Source of the DNA: Acidimicrobiia bacterium
GTDB taxonomy: Bacteria > Actinomycetota > Acidimicrobiia > Spongiisociales > UBA5794
Direction of reading: 5' to 3'
DNA: 52,308 bases
NCBI GenBank assembly: GCA_029287195.1
Contig: JARFRN010000227.1
Location: 1 to 52,308 of the forward strand
Shown here: positions 10,074-17,870 of the stretch, in pieces
Layout of the letters: each line of letters begins with the position of its first letter
Position numbering within the stretch: position 1 is the first letter of the stretch
Made by a program: the position numbers and the translations under genes
Notes under the pieces: model-generated
Database searches by the model: none
What the model saw: the letters and a program-made list of their open reading frames with translations, nothing else
Told to the model about the DNA's origin: nothing

Positions 10074-10612
10074 AGCAGGCCCGCATCGCCACAGCCTGGC
10101 TGGGCGGCTGCTCTGGATGCCACATGTCGTTCCTGGACATGGATGAATGGCTCTTCGAGCTGGCCGAGATCGCTGATGTGGTGTACAGCCCCATCGCCGA
10201 TATCAAAGACTTCCCGACTGATGTCGACGCCACCCTCGTCGAGGGCGCAGTTGCCAACGAGGACAACCTCGAGTTGGCGCTGGATATTCGCGCGAAGTCG
10301 CGGCTGGTGCTGTCTTTCGGCGACTGTGCCGTGAGCGGCAACGTGACGGCTATGCGCAATCCCCTGGGGGATCCGCAGCAGATCCTGGAACGGGTGTATG
10401 TGGAGGCCCCGGACCGAGATGGGCGCATCCCGGAAGCACCCGGGATCGTGCCGCCGCTGCTGCCGAAGGTCTTGGCATTGCACAAGGTGATCAGGGTCGA
10501 TGCGTTCATCCCGGGATGCCCGCCCCCGGCGGACCGCATCCAGGCAGCGCTGGAAGCCCTGCTCGAAGGCTCCCTGCCCCCAAATCGGGGCGAAGCTATC
10601 CGATGGGGTTGA
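10070..10612 (+). CDS. hoxY: [NiFe]-hydrogenase small subunit HoxY
   Basis: HoxY is the small hydrogenase subunit that carries the proximal [4Fe-4S] cluster next to the NiFe site in HoxH. The first ligands are in [17 protein letters not shown], with further cysteines in [11 protein letters not shown] and [12 protein letters not shown]. The track ORF starts at 10046, but ATG at 10070 overlaps the hoxU stop as ATGA and gives the usual short N-terminus ([13 protein letters not shown]), so I use it. The resulting 180 residues match soluble group 3d small subunits, which lack a Tat signal and the extra C-terminal clusters. The complex is therefore cytoplasmic. Confidence 0.94.
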   Translation: MKQARIATAWLGGCSGCHMSFLDMDEWLFELAEIADVVYSPIADIKDFPTDVDATLVEGAVANEDNLELALDIRAKSRLVLSFGDCAVSGNVTAMRNPLGDPQQILERVYVEAPDRDGRIPEAPGIVPPLLPKVLALHKVIRVDAFIPGCPPPADRIQAALEALLEGSLPPNRGEAIRWG

Positions 10613-10621
10613 GGAGGCACT

Positions 10622-12061
10622 ATGTCTAAAACCGTCACAATCGATCCGGTCACCCGGATCGAAGGTCACGCCAAGATCACCATCGGGCTCGACGAAGCCG
10701 GCAAGGTGGACACGGCGCGCTTCAGCGTTACCGAGTTCCGCGGCTTCGAGGAGTTCTGCAAAGGGCGCCTGGTGTGGGAGATGCCCAGCCTCACTGCCCG
10801 CACTTGCGGTATTTGTCCGGTGAGCCATCTGCTTGCCTCGGCCAAAGCCGGCGATGTCATCATGGGTTTGCGGATTCCGCCGACGGCGGTGAAGTTGCGC
10901 CGGCTGGTGAACCTGGGACAGATCATCCAGAGCCACGCACTCAGCTTCTTCCACCTCAGCTCTCCCGACCTGCTGCTCGGATGGGACGCCGATCCCGCGG
11001 TGCGCAATGTATTCGGGTTGATGGGGGCCGAGCCGGAGTTAGCACGGCGCGGTATCCGACTGCGCAGCTTCGGGCAGTCGGTGATCGAGGCCATCGCCGG
11101 TCGCAAGGTTCACTCCCCCGGCATCGTGCCGGGCGGAATCGCCAACCCGATGACCGCCGAGACCCGTGACTGGATGCTCGTCGGCCTCGATGCAGCCCAG
11201 CAGACCGCCGAAGAGGCGCTCGAGCTGTTCATCTCGATGCTGGGGAAGTTCGAGCGGGAAGCGCGCGCGTTCGGCACGTTCCCCAGTCTGCATCTGGGCC
11301 TCGCCAACGATGCCGGCACCTGGGAGAACTACGACGGGCACCTCCGGTTTGTGGATTCCGAAGGCAACGTCGTTGCCGACCACATCGACGTCGCCGACTA
11401 CCGCGAGTACATCGGCGAAGCGTCCCGACACGACTCCTACCTGAAGTCTCCGTATTTCAAGCCGCTGGTCGAGGACAGCGACGACGTCTTCAAGGGCGTC
11501 TATCGAGTAGGGCCGTTGGCGCGGCTCAACGTCTGCCAGACGATGGGGGCGGCCCGAGCCGACGAGGCGCTACAGGCGTACCGGGAAACGGTCGGGGGGA
11601 CGGCCAACTCGTCGTTCTTCTACCACTACGCCCGATTGATCGAGATCCTGGCGTCGACCGAGCTGGCGCGGGACCTGCTCAACGATGATGCAATCTTGGA
11701 CCCGATGGTGCGCGCCACTGCCGGCATCAACCATCGCCGCGCCGTCGGCACCTCGGAGGCTCCTCGCGGCACGCTCTTCCATGAATATCAGGTCGACGCC
11801 AGTGGGCTGTTGGAGAACGTCAACATGATCATCGCCACCGGTCAGAACAACCTGGCAATGAACGAAACGGTGCTCCAGATCGCCCAAGAGTGGATCGACG
11901 GACATGACATCCCCGAACCGGTGCTGAATCGGGTCGAGGCCGGGATTCGGGCATTCGACCCGTGCCTGAGCTGCTCGACGCATGCCATCGGCAAGATGCC
12001 GATGGAGGTCAGCCTGTTGGACCACGAGGGCGCCGAACTCGACGGGGTGCGGCGGGGGTAG
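10622..12061 (+). CDS. hoxH: [NiFe]-hydrogenase large subunit HoxH
   Basis: HoxH is the catalytic subunit that interconverts H2 and protons at a NiFe(CN)2CO centre. Both nickel-ligand motifs are intact: N-terminal [12 protein letters not shown] and C-terminal [12 protein letters not shown]. Maturation cleaves after the histidine, so the 25-residue tail that follows (starting AIGKMPMEV) should be removed by the protease HoxW encoded next door. The 479 residues fit the family. GAGGAGG precedes the ATG. The stop codon TAG shares its G with the GTG start of hoxW. The hypABCDEF genes needed for cofactor assembly are not in the window. Confidence 0.96.
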   Translation: MSKTVTIDPVTRIEGHAKITIGLDEAGKVDTARFSVTEFRGFEEFCKGRLVWEMPSLTARTCGICPVSHLLASAKAGDVIMGLRIPPTAVKLRRLVNLGQIIQSHALSFFHLSSPDLLLGWDADPAVRNVFGLMGAEPELARRGIRLRSFGQSVIEAIAGRKVHSPGIVPGGIANPMTAETRDWMLVGLDAAQQTAEEALELFISMLGKFEREARAFGTFPSLHLGLANDAGTWENYDGHLRFVDSEGNVVADHIDVADYREYIGEASRHDSYLKSPYFKPLVEDSDDVFKGVYRVGPLARLNVCQTMGAARADEALQAYRETVGGTANSSFFYHYARLIEILASTELARDLLNDDAILDPMVRATAGINHRRAVGTSEAPRGTLFHEYQVDASGLLENVNMIIATGQNNLAMNETVLQIAQEWIDGHDIPEPVLNRVEAGIRAFDPCLSCSTHAIGKMPMEVSLLDHEGAELDGVRRG

Positions 12062-12501
12062 TGGGGCACTCGAGCACACTCGTCATCGGCTATGGCAACG
12101 ACCTGCGCTCGGACGACGGCGCAGGTCGTGTCGTTGCCGACCGCATCGGCAAGCTCGACCTTCCTGGAGTCGAAGTGCGTTCACTCTCTCAGCTGACACC
12201 CGAACTATCGCTGGACATCGCAGGCATGAGCCGAGTCGTCTTTGTCGATGCCAGCACCGAGGTTGCCGAAACGACTTTGATTCCGGTGGTTGCCGACACG
12301 GTTGAGGAAACGGCTTGGTCGCACTTCACAACCCCGGGGAGCCTGCTGGCGATTACCGGCACCATCGGCCCACTGCCGGAGCATGCGCACACCGTGTCGA
12401 TCCCCGTAGCCGATCTCGGTCTTGGTATGGAGCTCTCCCCGATTGGCGCCGCCGGGGTAGAAGCCGCGGTAGAACTCATTGTAGATTTGATAGGTGAGTA
12501 A
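12061..12501 (+). CDS. hoxW: Hydrogenase maturation endopeptidase HoxW (HyaD/HoxW family)
   Basis: A 146-residue protease that recognises nickel in the HoxH precursor and clips its C-terminal tail. The N-terminus LVIGYGNDLRSDDGAGRVVAD contains the family metal-binding acidic residue (GYGNDLRSDDG). A second acidic ligand lies in VVFVDAS, and a histidine in PLPEHAHTVSI. The track start at 11962 would bury it in hoxH. GTG at 12061 overlaps the hoxH stop by one base and starts just before the conserved motif, so it is preferred. The stop codon at 12499-12501 lies inside the 28-bp palindrome that controls the next gene. Confidence 0.9.
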   Translation: MGHSSTLVIGYGNDLRSDDGAGRVVADRIGKLDLPGVEVRSLSQLTPELSLDIAGMSRVVFVDASTEVAETTLIPVVADTVEETAWSHFTTPGSLLAITGTIGPLPEHAHTVSIPVADLGLGMELSPIGAAGVEAAVELIVDLIGE

Positions 12502-12522
12502 TTACTCACCTATCATGGAGTC
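12487..12522 (+). promoter_or_regulatory. Promoter of the HTH-SRPBCC gene overlapped by a perfect 28-bp palindromic operator
   Basis: A -35 TTGATA (12487-12492) and -10 TATCAT (12511-12516) are separated by 18 bp. The -10 box ends 6 nt before the ATG at 12523, so the mRNA should be leaderless. Bases 12488-12515 form a perfect 28-bp palindrome, TGATAGGTGAGTAA followed by its exact reverse complement. It spans the spacer and both promoter elements. A regulator dimer bound here would block RNA polymerase, which fits autorepression by the ArsR-like protein encoded directly downstream. Confidence 0.8.
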
Positions 12523-13272
12523 ATGGACGCTGTGTTCAGGGCACTCGACGACCCCAGCCGACGCTTACTGCTCGACTCGCTCTTCGAGAGTGACGGCCAA
12601 ACGCTGGCGGAACTGACGACGCAACTTCCAGACATGACCCGGTTCGGAGTGATGAACCACCTGCGGGTGCTCGAGGAGGCCGGGATGGTCGTGTCCAAGA
12701 AGGTTGGTCGCAACAAGCACCACTACCTGAACCCGGTCCCGATCCGTGAAGTCCACGACCGCTGGATCAGCCGCTACACCGAGTCCCTGGTGGAAGGGCT
12801 GTCCAGGCTCAAGCAACAATTGGAGGGAAAGACGATGACCACACCGAGCCACGTTTACCAGACGTACATCCGGTGCGAGCCGGCGTCCGCCTGGGATGCA
12901 ATTGTCAACGGCGACCAGACCGTGCAGTACTACTACGGGACTCGGGTCGAGTCCGACTTCACCGAAGCCGCCCCAATCCGCTACCTCTCCCCTGATGGGT
13001 CCGTTGTAGCCGATGGTGTGATCATCGCCGTCGACGAGCCACGTCGTCTCGAGCTGATGTTCCACGCCCGCTGGGACCAGGAGCTATCGGAGGAGGGGCC
13101 GGTTCGAATGGTGTGGCTAGTCGATGAGGCCAACGGGCTCACCACGCTGACGGTCGAGTCCTACATGGACCCGGAGTCGAAGACCTACGGCAACTTCAGC
13201 GAGGGCATCCCCTACATCGTTGCCGGCATGAAGACACTCCTCGAAACCGGCGAACCGCTGGGCTCGAGCTAG
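12523..13272 (+). CDS. ArsR-family HTH regulator fused to an SRPBCC (AHSA1-like) domain
   Basis: A 249-residue single polypeptide with two modules. Residues about 1-95 form a winged-helix ArsR-type DNA-binding domain (MDAVFRALDDPSRRLLLDSL, MNHLRVLEEAGMVVSKKVGR). Residues about 105-245 form an SRPBCC/AHSA1 ligand-binding fold (YQTYIRCEPASAWDAI, YLSPDGSVVADGVII, with TTLTVESYMDPES late in the domain). In many actinobacteria these are two adjacent genes. The fusion suggests the SRPBCC cavity is the ligand sensor of the repressor. The ligand is unknown, and no ArsR metal-binding cysteine motif is visible. The start fits the leaderless promoter. It is downstream of hoxW but has its own promoter, so it probably autoregulates and may or may not affect hox. 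Confidence 0.85.
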   Translation: MDAVFRALDDPSRRLLLDSLFESDGQTLAELTTQLPDMTRFGVMNHLRVLEEAGMVVSKKVGRNKHHYLNPVPIREVHDRWISRYTESLVEGLSRLKQQLEGKTMTTPSHVYQTYIRCEPASAWDAIVNGDQTVQYYYGTRVESDFTEAAPIRYLSPDGSVVADGVIIAVDEPRRLELMFHARWDQELSEEGPVRMVWLVDEANGLTTLTVESYMDPESKTYGNFSEGIPYIVAGMKTLLETGEPLGSS

Positions 13273-13362
13273 GGCTCTTTCCGTGCGTTCCGGCGCCGCC
13301 TCGTACGAGATTTCGGCCCCAGCCCCGCAAGAAGCACGTATCCACCAGCTCGGACCGCACCG

Positions 13363-14879
13363 CTACGTAGAACCGGTCGCACCCACCCAGATACGTACCT
13401 GGTGATTTGAATCCAAGTCGTTGAATACCGACATAGCGACAAGGCTGTCGTCTAGAACTGCAAGAGTCGGATAGGGTTCGACTCCGGGAACGGGTACTTC
13501 GTTCCAGAGAACTCCGTTGCGTGATAGCAGGCCTTTGTTGTACTCGAAGCTCGTCGGATAGCCGAGAAAGCCCGCTGGGCCCGCCAGTTTGTAGCAAGAC
13601 TCACAAGGCTCGTCGAGCACGATCCAGTCGGCTCCAAGACCCCGCCGGCAACACTGAGTACCGTCTGCGGAGGTCAAGTGGAGGCTCTCGCCGCTCACAA
13701 CGAGCGAGAAGGGCGAGCATTCCGCTGGGGGTTGGACCGGATCAGGCACCCATTCGGACCCTGAGTCCGACACCCATAGCACTGTCTCCAAGCGTTCCCC
13801 GCCATCCGCACTCGCCCCCACGGCAACAAAGCGATTGCCCCAGGCTGTCGGGAGGAAGCAGCCGGACGGGAGCAGGCCGTCTCCCTCGACCGGCTCGAAT
13901 GCAGCCCCGCCGAGTGACGTCCACGCCGCATACAACTGGATTTCTGTGAGTTGCGGTTTCATCGAGCTGGAATAGGTGCGGCGCGGCAACGGGAAGGTCC
14001 TTATCACCTCCTCCCCGTGGCAGTTCACAATCCGGACCCATGCCGCCCGATCAACGATGACCACCTGAGGGTCTTCGAAGAAGAGGCGCGTCTCCAAGCC
14101 ACTGTCGCTCCACTGCAGGAATTCGCTACCGCGGTAGACCACTTCCCCATTCAGATCAGCACCCTCGGGGACAAACGGCGCGACGGCATCGCGCCACAGA
14201 TCCGCGTACCCAGACATGAGGACGAAGATGTCGCCATCGCCGGCGACGGCCGTCGAGATGCTGGGATCGGTCAATCCGCCAGGGGTCTGCAACGGAATTC
14301 TGGTCCATGAGAGAACGGCGCTCTGCCGCAAATCATCTGCCCGCCATAGGCCATCACCGGAGCCGGTGTTGGCCGTAAGCAGTAGCCGTCGCGCATCGGG
14401 ACGAGGCGAGGATCTGCGATAGGCACGCCGAGGTCGAAAGGCCGTGACGTCCAGGCCATGCCATCATCGCTGCTCCACAATTCGTTGGCGACGAAGTCGC
14501 CTTGAGGACTCCGCAGCTGCATGACCATGTACTTGGCGTCGTGAGCTTCGACAAAACCGGAGTGGTCGGAGAGCTCCCAACCCGGGGGTATGGCCGGAAC
14601 CGCGGTTGCCTCAGCCCACTCGACCGTCGCCGCAAGACCGCCGGCAGAATCCGCCGATAGGAATCGAGCTGCCGGAGTCCCGCCGGGAACGTCGGCGCCG
14701 TCGACCCCAGGCAGGCCGCCGTCGCCGCGACCAGCAAGTAGCCAGCCGGTAATGGTCCCGGCTATGAGCACGATTGCGAGTATCAACAAGCGGGGCGGGC
14801 TGCTCTCCCGCTCTCGGGGAACCGTTTCGTCGAGGGGGCTGAGCGGTGTCACGCTGCCGGATCCCCGTTGCGACCCCAT
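13363..14879 (-). pseudogene. Membrane-anchored sialidase-like/propeller protein, frameshifted
   Basis: Two overlapping minus-strand ORFs belong together. The upstream ORF (from ATG 14879) has a cytoplasmic N-terminus, a transmembrane helix (LLILAIVLIAGTITGWLLAG) and an extracytoplasmic start with ANELWSSDDGMAWTSRPFDL. Around 14395-14405 coding sense moves to the other frame, which reads DARRLLLTANTGSGDGLWRA and continues unbroken as the 322-residue downstream ORF with VLWVSDSGSEW motifs. One small indel would join them into about 500 residues. SSDDG-W and SDSGSEW are BNR/Asp-box-like repeats typical of beta-propellers. The gene could be broken in the cell or the frameshift may be a base-calling error. 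A TATGCT box lies 7 nt before ATG 14879. The function is unknown. It is architecturally similar to the large surface protein at 41.5-43.8 kb. Confidence 0.7.
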
Positions 14880-14974
14880 GCATCCGAGCATAGCCCCCAC
14901 AGGCCGAACCATTCATTGCTGACCCGGCGCCTATCAACGCAACATCCGGCCGATAGCCTCTCGTGCGCCTCGAC

Positions 14975-15961
14975 TCAGAGTGCGGCCAGTCCGGTGGCCT
15001 CCCGGACGATTTGCTGAAAGCCCTCTGCCTTGGTGCGGGCATCCAGCGCTCCCCGCCGCATGATCCTGGCAACCTCTTCGTCGTCGAGGTTCTCGTAGGC
15101 ATTGCGGATCGGGGCCAGCGCGGCAATCACGGCATCGGCAACTGCGTCCTTGAACTTGCCGTAGCCACGCGACCCGTATTCCTCGACAAGATCGTCGATG
15201 GAGCGTTCGGTACAGGCCGACATGATCTCGAGCAAGTTGGAGATACCGGGCTTCCCCGCGGGATCGAAGCGCACGTCGGGATCGGAATCGGTCACAGCCG
15301 AGCGAATCTTCTTGCGCACCACATCAGGACTGTCGAGGATGAGCACACGGCTCTTGTCGTTGGGATCCGTTTTGGACATCTTGGACGTCGGGTCGGTGAG
15401 CGACATCACCCGGGACGTCGTTTCCGGGATGAGAGCGTCGGGGATGGGAAAAACCTCGCCGAAGCGGTTGTTGAATCGCTCCGCCAGATCCCGTGTCAAC
15501 TCGAGGTGCTGCCGCTGATCATCGCCGATCGGTACCAGGTTGGCGTGATACAGCAGGATGTCCGCTGCCATGAGCACCGGGTAGGCAAACAACCCCAGAT
15601 TGGCGGCCTCACCTTTGGCTACCTTGTCCTTGTACTGCGTCATCCGACCCAGCACCCCTGTCGGCGTCATCGCACCCAGAATCCAACTCAGCTCACTGTG
15701 CTGCGGTACCTGGCTCTGGAAGTAGAACAACGACCGATCCGGGTCGATTCCGGTGGCCATCAGCACCTTGGCCGCCTCGAGGCGGTCCGACTCGAACTGC
15801 TTCGGGTCATAGTCCACAGTGATCGCATGCAGATCGACAACGCAGTAGACGCAGTCATACGAATCCTGCAGCTTCACCCAGTTACGCAACGCTCCCAGGT
15901 AGTTGCCCAGGTGAACATTGCCGGTGGGCTGAAGCCCGGAAAAGACTGTCTGCCGATCCAC
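14975..15961 (-). CDS. trpS: Tryptophanyl-tRNA synthetase
   Basis: A class I aminoacyl-tRNA synthetase of 328 residues that charges tRNA-Trp. The N-terminus contains SGLQPTGNVHLGNYLGALRNW, with the HIGH-like motif in the GNVHLGNYLG segment. The KMSKS loop appears as TSKMSKTDPND. The C-terminal anticodon-binding part ends in REATGLAAL. The start is GTG at 15961 with GAGAGG upstream. Directly upstream lie an intrinsic terminator and a leader ORF with three consecutive Trp codons, so expression is probably controlled by ribosome-mediated attenuation in response to charged tRNA-Trp. Confidence 0.97.
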   Translation of the reverse strand: MDRQTVFSGLQPTGNVHLGNYLGALRNWVKLQDSYDCVYCVVDLHAITVDYDPKQFESDRLEAAKVLMATGIDPDRSLFYFQSQVPQHSELSWILGAMTPTGVLGRMTQYKDKVAKGEAANLGLFAYPVLMAADILLYHANLVPIGDDQRQHLELTRDLAERFNNRFGEVFPIPDALIPETTSRVMSLTDPTSKMSKTDPNDKSRVLILDSPDVVRKKIRSAVTDSDPDVRFDPAGKPGISNLLEIMSACTERSIDDLVEEYGSRGYGKFKDAVADAVIAALAPIRNAYENLDDEEVARIMRRGALDARTKAEGFQQIVREATGLAAL

Positions 15962-15979
15962 TCTGTCGATCCTCTCGTG

Positions 15980-16013
15980 AAAAAACGCCGGGGCTCGGCC
16001 TCCGGCGTTTTTT
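15980..16013 (-). terminator. Intrinsic terminator in the trpS leader (attenuator)
   Basis: On the minus strand AAAAAACGCCGG and CCGGCGTTTTTT flank a 10-nt loop. This gives a GC stem followed by six T, ending about 18 nt before the trpS GTG. Position between the WWW leader ORF and trpS fits a conditional terminator. It could also end transcription from the opposite strand because it has A6 on the other side. Confidence 0.85.
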
Positions 16014-16028
16014 GACGCGCGAAGGCGA

Positions 16029-16067
16029 CTACCGCTGCAGCCACCACCAGCTCTGCGTCAGTGCCAT
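16029..16067 (-). CDS. trpS leader peptide MALTQSWWWLQR
   Basis: A 12-codon ORF (ATG at 16067, TAG at 16029-16031), too short for the ORF track, encoding MALTQSWWWLQR. Three consecutive TGG codons are a hallmark of Trp attenuation leader peptides. When charged tRNA-Trp is scarce, a stalled ribosome should prevent the downstream terminator from forming and allow trpS transcription. The ATG is 6 nt from a TAACCT -10 box, so the leader mRNA itself is probably leaderless. It lies between the rhodanese lipoprotein gene and trpS and depends on its own promoter. Confidence 0.85.
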   Translation of the reverse strand: MALTQSWWWLQR

Positions 16068-16073
16068 CGCATC

Positions 16074-16102
16074 AGGTTACCGGTCGCTGGTCAACGGAAC
16101 AA
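16074..16102 (-). promoter_or_regulatory. Promoter of the trpS leader (TTGTTC-N17-TAACCT)
   Basis: Minus strand: -35 TTGTTC at 16102-16097, 17-bp spacer, -10 TAACCT at 16079-16074, then 6 nt to the leader-peptide ATG. The spacing is optimal, and the resulting TSS coincides with the leader ORF start. Confidence 0.7.
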
Positions 16103-16115
16103 TCTGAACAGAGCG

Positions 16116-16140
16116 AGGGGGCCGGACGTGCCGGCCCCCT
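16116..16140 (-). terminator. GC-rich hairpin after the rhodanese operon
   Basis: AGGGGGCCGG and CCGGCCCCCT form a perfect 10-bp stem with a 5-nt loop, 26 bp past the rhodanese stop. There is no U-tract (CGCTCTGTT follows on the minus strand), so it may be an RNA-stabilising 3' end or a weak terminator that insulates the trpS leader from upstream transcription. Confidence 0.6.
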
Positions 16141-16165
16141 CTGAGTTGCTACGGCTCTTCCGAGA

Positions 16166-17143
16166 TCAACCGGAGGTGACCTCCTCGCCTGCCTCTACCC
16201 AAGCCTGGTAGCTACCGGTGAACGCCTTGGCGTTATCGAAGCCAAGAACACCCAGCACCGGCATCGACAGAGAAGCACGGAAACCGGACTTGCAGTAGAC
16301 CACCACTGCCGCGTCCTTCGGGATCTGGTCCATGTTCTCCGTGATCGTGCGCAGTTCGATGTTGGTGGCATCGAGGATGTAGCCCTCGGCGTATTCGCCC
16401 GGGGTCCGAACGTCGAGAAGGAAAGCACCCGCATCGTGCGCGGTCTTCACTGCTTCCACATCACCGGCCGTCAGCCAGCCCTCGGGGATGGTGGAGAGCC
16501 AGCCGTCGACAGCTGCAACCAGCTCGGGTTCGAAGCCGGGATCGCCTACGGCCTCGGCCTCAACGGCCTCAGTCGAGACCTCTTCGCCGGCCTCGGTCCA
16601 TGCCAGCCAGCTGCCGGAATACGACAGGGCGTTGTCGTAACCCATCATCCGCAACGAGGAAACGGCCAAACCGGCGCGGTAACCGGACTTGCAGTACACG
16701 AAGACCTGACGGTCGGTCGGGATCTTGTCCACGTTGGCGCCAAGCTCACGCAACGGAATATTGACGGCCCCGGGGATGTGCCCCTCGGCATATTCTTCAG
16801 GCTGACGTACGTCGATGACCAATGCATCGCTGGCCTCGACTGCATCCTTGAAGGCGACCGTGTCGCCGACGTTCATCCATCCCTCAGGGATGGTGCTCTC
16901 GTACTCGTACACTGCGGCAACGAGATCGAACTCCTCCTCAGGAGCCGCGGTTGTCGTGGTCTCTTCGGGAGCCTCTGTGGTAGCTGCCGGCGCCTCTGTC
17001 GTCGGAGCAGCTGTGGTCGTCTCCAACGGAGGTACGGTGCCTTCAGTTGTATCTGAGGACTCGTCGTCGCCACCGCATGCGGCGGCGATCAAGCCAAAGG
17101 CCAGGAGCAGCCCGATCACAGAAATGCGACGGAGCATATTCAT
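16166..17143 (-). CDS. Tandem-rhodanese lipoprotein
   Basis: A 325-residue exported lipoprotein. The signal peptide ends at a lipobox (LIAAACGG), followed by a Thr/Pro/Glu/Ala-rich spacer of about 45 residues that lifts the catalytic part off the membrane. Two rhodanese domains follow, each introduced by a similar STIPEGW motif segment. Both have intact active-site loops, VFVYCKSGYRAG and VVVYCKSGFRAS. Rhodaneses carry sulfane sulfur as a cysteine persulfide. It is the last gene after the oxidoreductase subunits, and the position suggests a periplasm-side sulfur carrier for that enzyme, as Sud does for polysulfide reductase in Wolinella. That partnership is inferred from context. A 7-bp-stem hairpin separates it from the cytochrome b gene. 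Confidence 0.88.
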   Translation of the reverse strand: MNMLRRISVIGLLLAFGLIAAACGGDDESSDTTEGTVPPLETTTAAPTTEAPAATTEAPEETTTTAAPEEEFDLVAAVYEYESTIPEGWMNVGDTVAFKDAVEASDALVIDVRQPEEYAEGHIPGAVNIPLRELGANVDKIPTDRQVFVYCKSGYRAGLAVSSLRMMGYDNALSYSGSWLAWTEAGEEVSTEAVEAEAVGDPGFEPELVAAVDGWLSTIPEGWLTAGDVEAVKTAHDAGAFLLDVRTPGEYAEGYILDATNIELRTITENMDQIPKDAAVVVYCKSGFRASLSMPVLGVLGFDNAKAFTGSYQAWVEAGEEVTSG

Positions 17144-17166
17144 GTTTGTTTCCCTTTCGTTGATGC

Positions 17167-17184
17167 GACCCGGCTTGCCGGGTC
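17167..17184 (-). other. Intercistronic hairpin between cytochrome b and rhodanese genes
   Basis: GACCCGG-(4 nt)-CCGGGTC forms a perfect 7-bp stem between the cytochrome b stop (17192) and the rhodanese ATG (17143). It lacks a T-tract. It may adjust relative expression of the lipoprotein by RNA processing or partial termination. Confidence 0.55.
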
Positions 17185-17191
17185 TTCTGTG

Positions 17192-17869
17192 TCAAACCTT
17201 TTCTGTTTCTTCTTCCGCCTCGGCGGTGGTTCGAGCCTCCATCTCCTCAACCCACTTGGCGTGCTCGAGCCGGGCCTCGTCGATGTCGACGTAGCCCCGG
17301 GTCATGCCGGACAGCGCTTTGTAGACAAATGTGAAGTAGAGGTGGCCGACCAGGAGCAGGGCCAGAGCCAACATCGACAGGTCGTGGATGACTGCAGCCC
17401 ACGCTTGGCCGGTAGGGCCGAGGGATGGCATGAAGAACCACATGACAAGGCCGGATGCCACAATGGATGCCGACAGCAGCATCACCAGAGCGTGATGCAT
17501 CTTCTGACCGGCATTGAGCCTGCCCTGCTTGGGCATATTGGCGGTGTGGCCAAAGGCATATGACCAGAAGCGCTTCAGCCATCGCCAGTCATCCCGGTCG
17601 TACTTGAAGGAGTCAATCATCAGCTCCTTGGCGCCTTCCCGGTCGGCGAACCAGTAGACAAATGGCACCGCCATGAAGACGACTGCCGCAACACGGTGGA
17701 GCCAGCGGGTGAATCCACCTGATGCCAGGCCCGCCAGCGCCGGCCACAGGATTACCAGACCCGTGAGCAACAGTACGAGGAATGAACTGGCCAGCATGGC
17801 ATGCACGACCCGAGGTCGTTTCCGATAGCGGAGGATCTCTCGCTCACGCAATGGTTCGCGTACTGCCAT
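17192..17869 (-). CDS. Cytochrome b membrane subunit (FdnI/PhsC-like)
   Basis: A 225-residue integral membrane protein with about four hydrophobic helices (AMLASSFLVLLLTGLVIL, HRVAAVVFMAVPFVYW, ALVMLLSASIVASGLVMWFF, LSMLALALLLVGHLYFTFV). Histidines in the helices (RVVHAML, RWLHRVA, KMHHALV, VGHLYF) are candidate haem b ligands. It would anchor the FeS and molybdopterin subunits and exchange electrons with quinone. The family includes formate dehydrogenase-N gamma and the PhsC subunit of thiosulfate reductase. The C-terminus is charged and cytoplasmic (EARTTAEAEEETEKV). It follows the FeS gene by one base. Confidence 0.85.
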   Translation of the reverse strand: MAVREPLREREILRYRKRPRVVHAMLASSFLVLLLTGLVILWPALAGLASGGFTRWLHRVAAVVFMAVPFVYWFADREGAKELMIDSFKYDRDDWRWLKRFWSYAFGHTANMPKQGRLNAGQKMHHALVMLLSASIVASGLVMWFFMPSLGPTGQAWAAVIHDLSMLALALLLVGHLYFTFVYKALSGMTRGYVDIDEARLEHAKWVEEMEARTTAEAEEETEKV

Positions 17870-17870
17870 G

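Noticed and set aside
13478-13496. GGTTCGACTCC, a tRNA T-loop-like string
   Set aside because: The flanking bases do not form a T-stem or acceptor stem, and the stretch is coding on the minus strand (GVEPYPTLAVLDD).
16089-16094. TTGACC as the -35 of the trpS leader promoter
   Set aside because: It is only 9 bp from the -10 box; TTGTTC at 16097-16102 has the proper 17-bp spacing.
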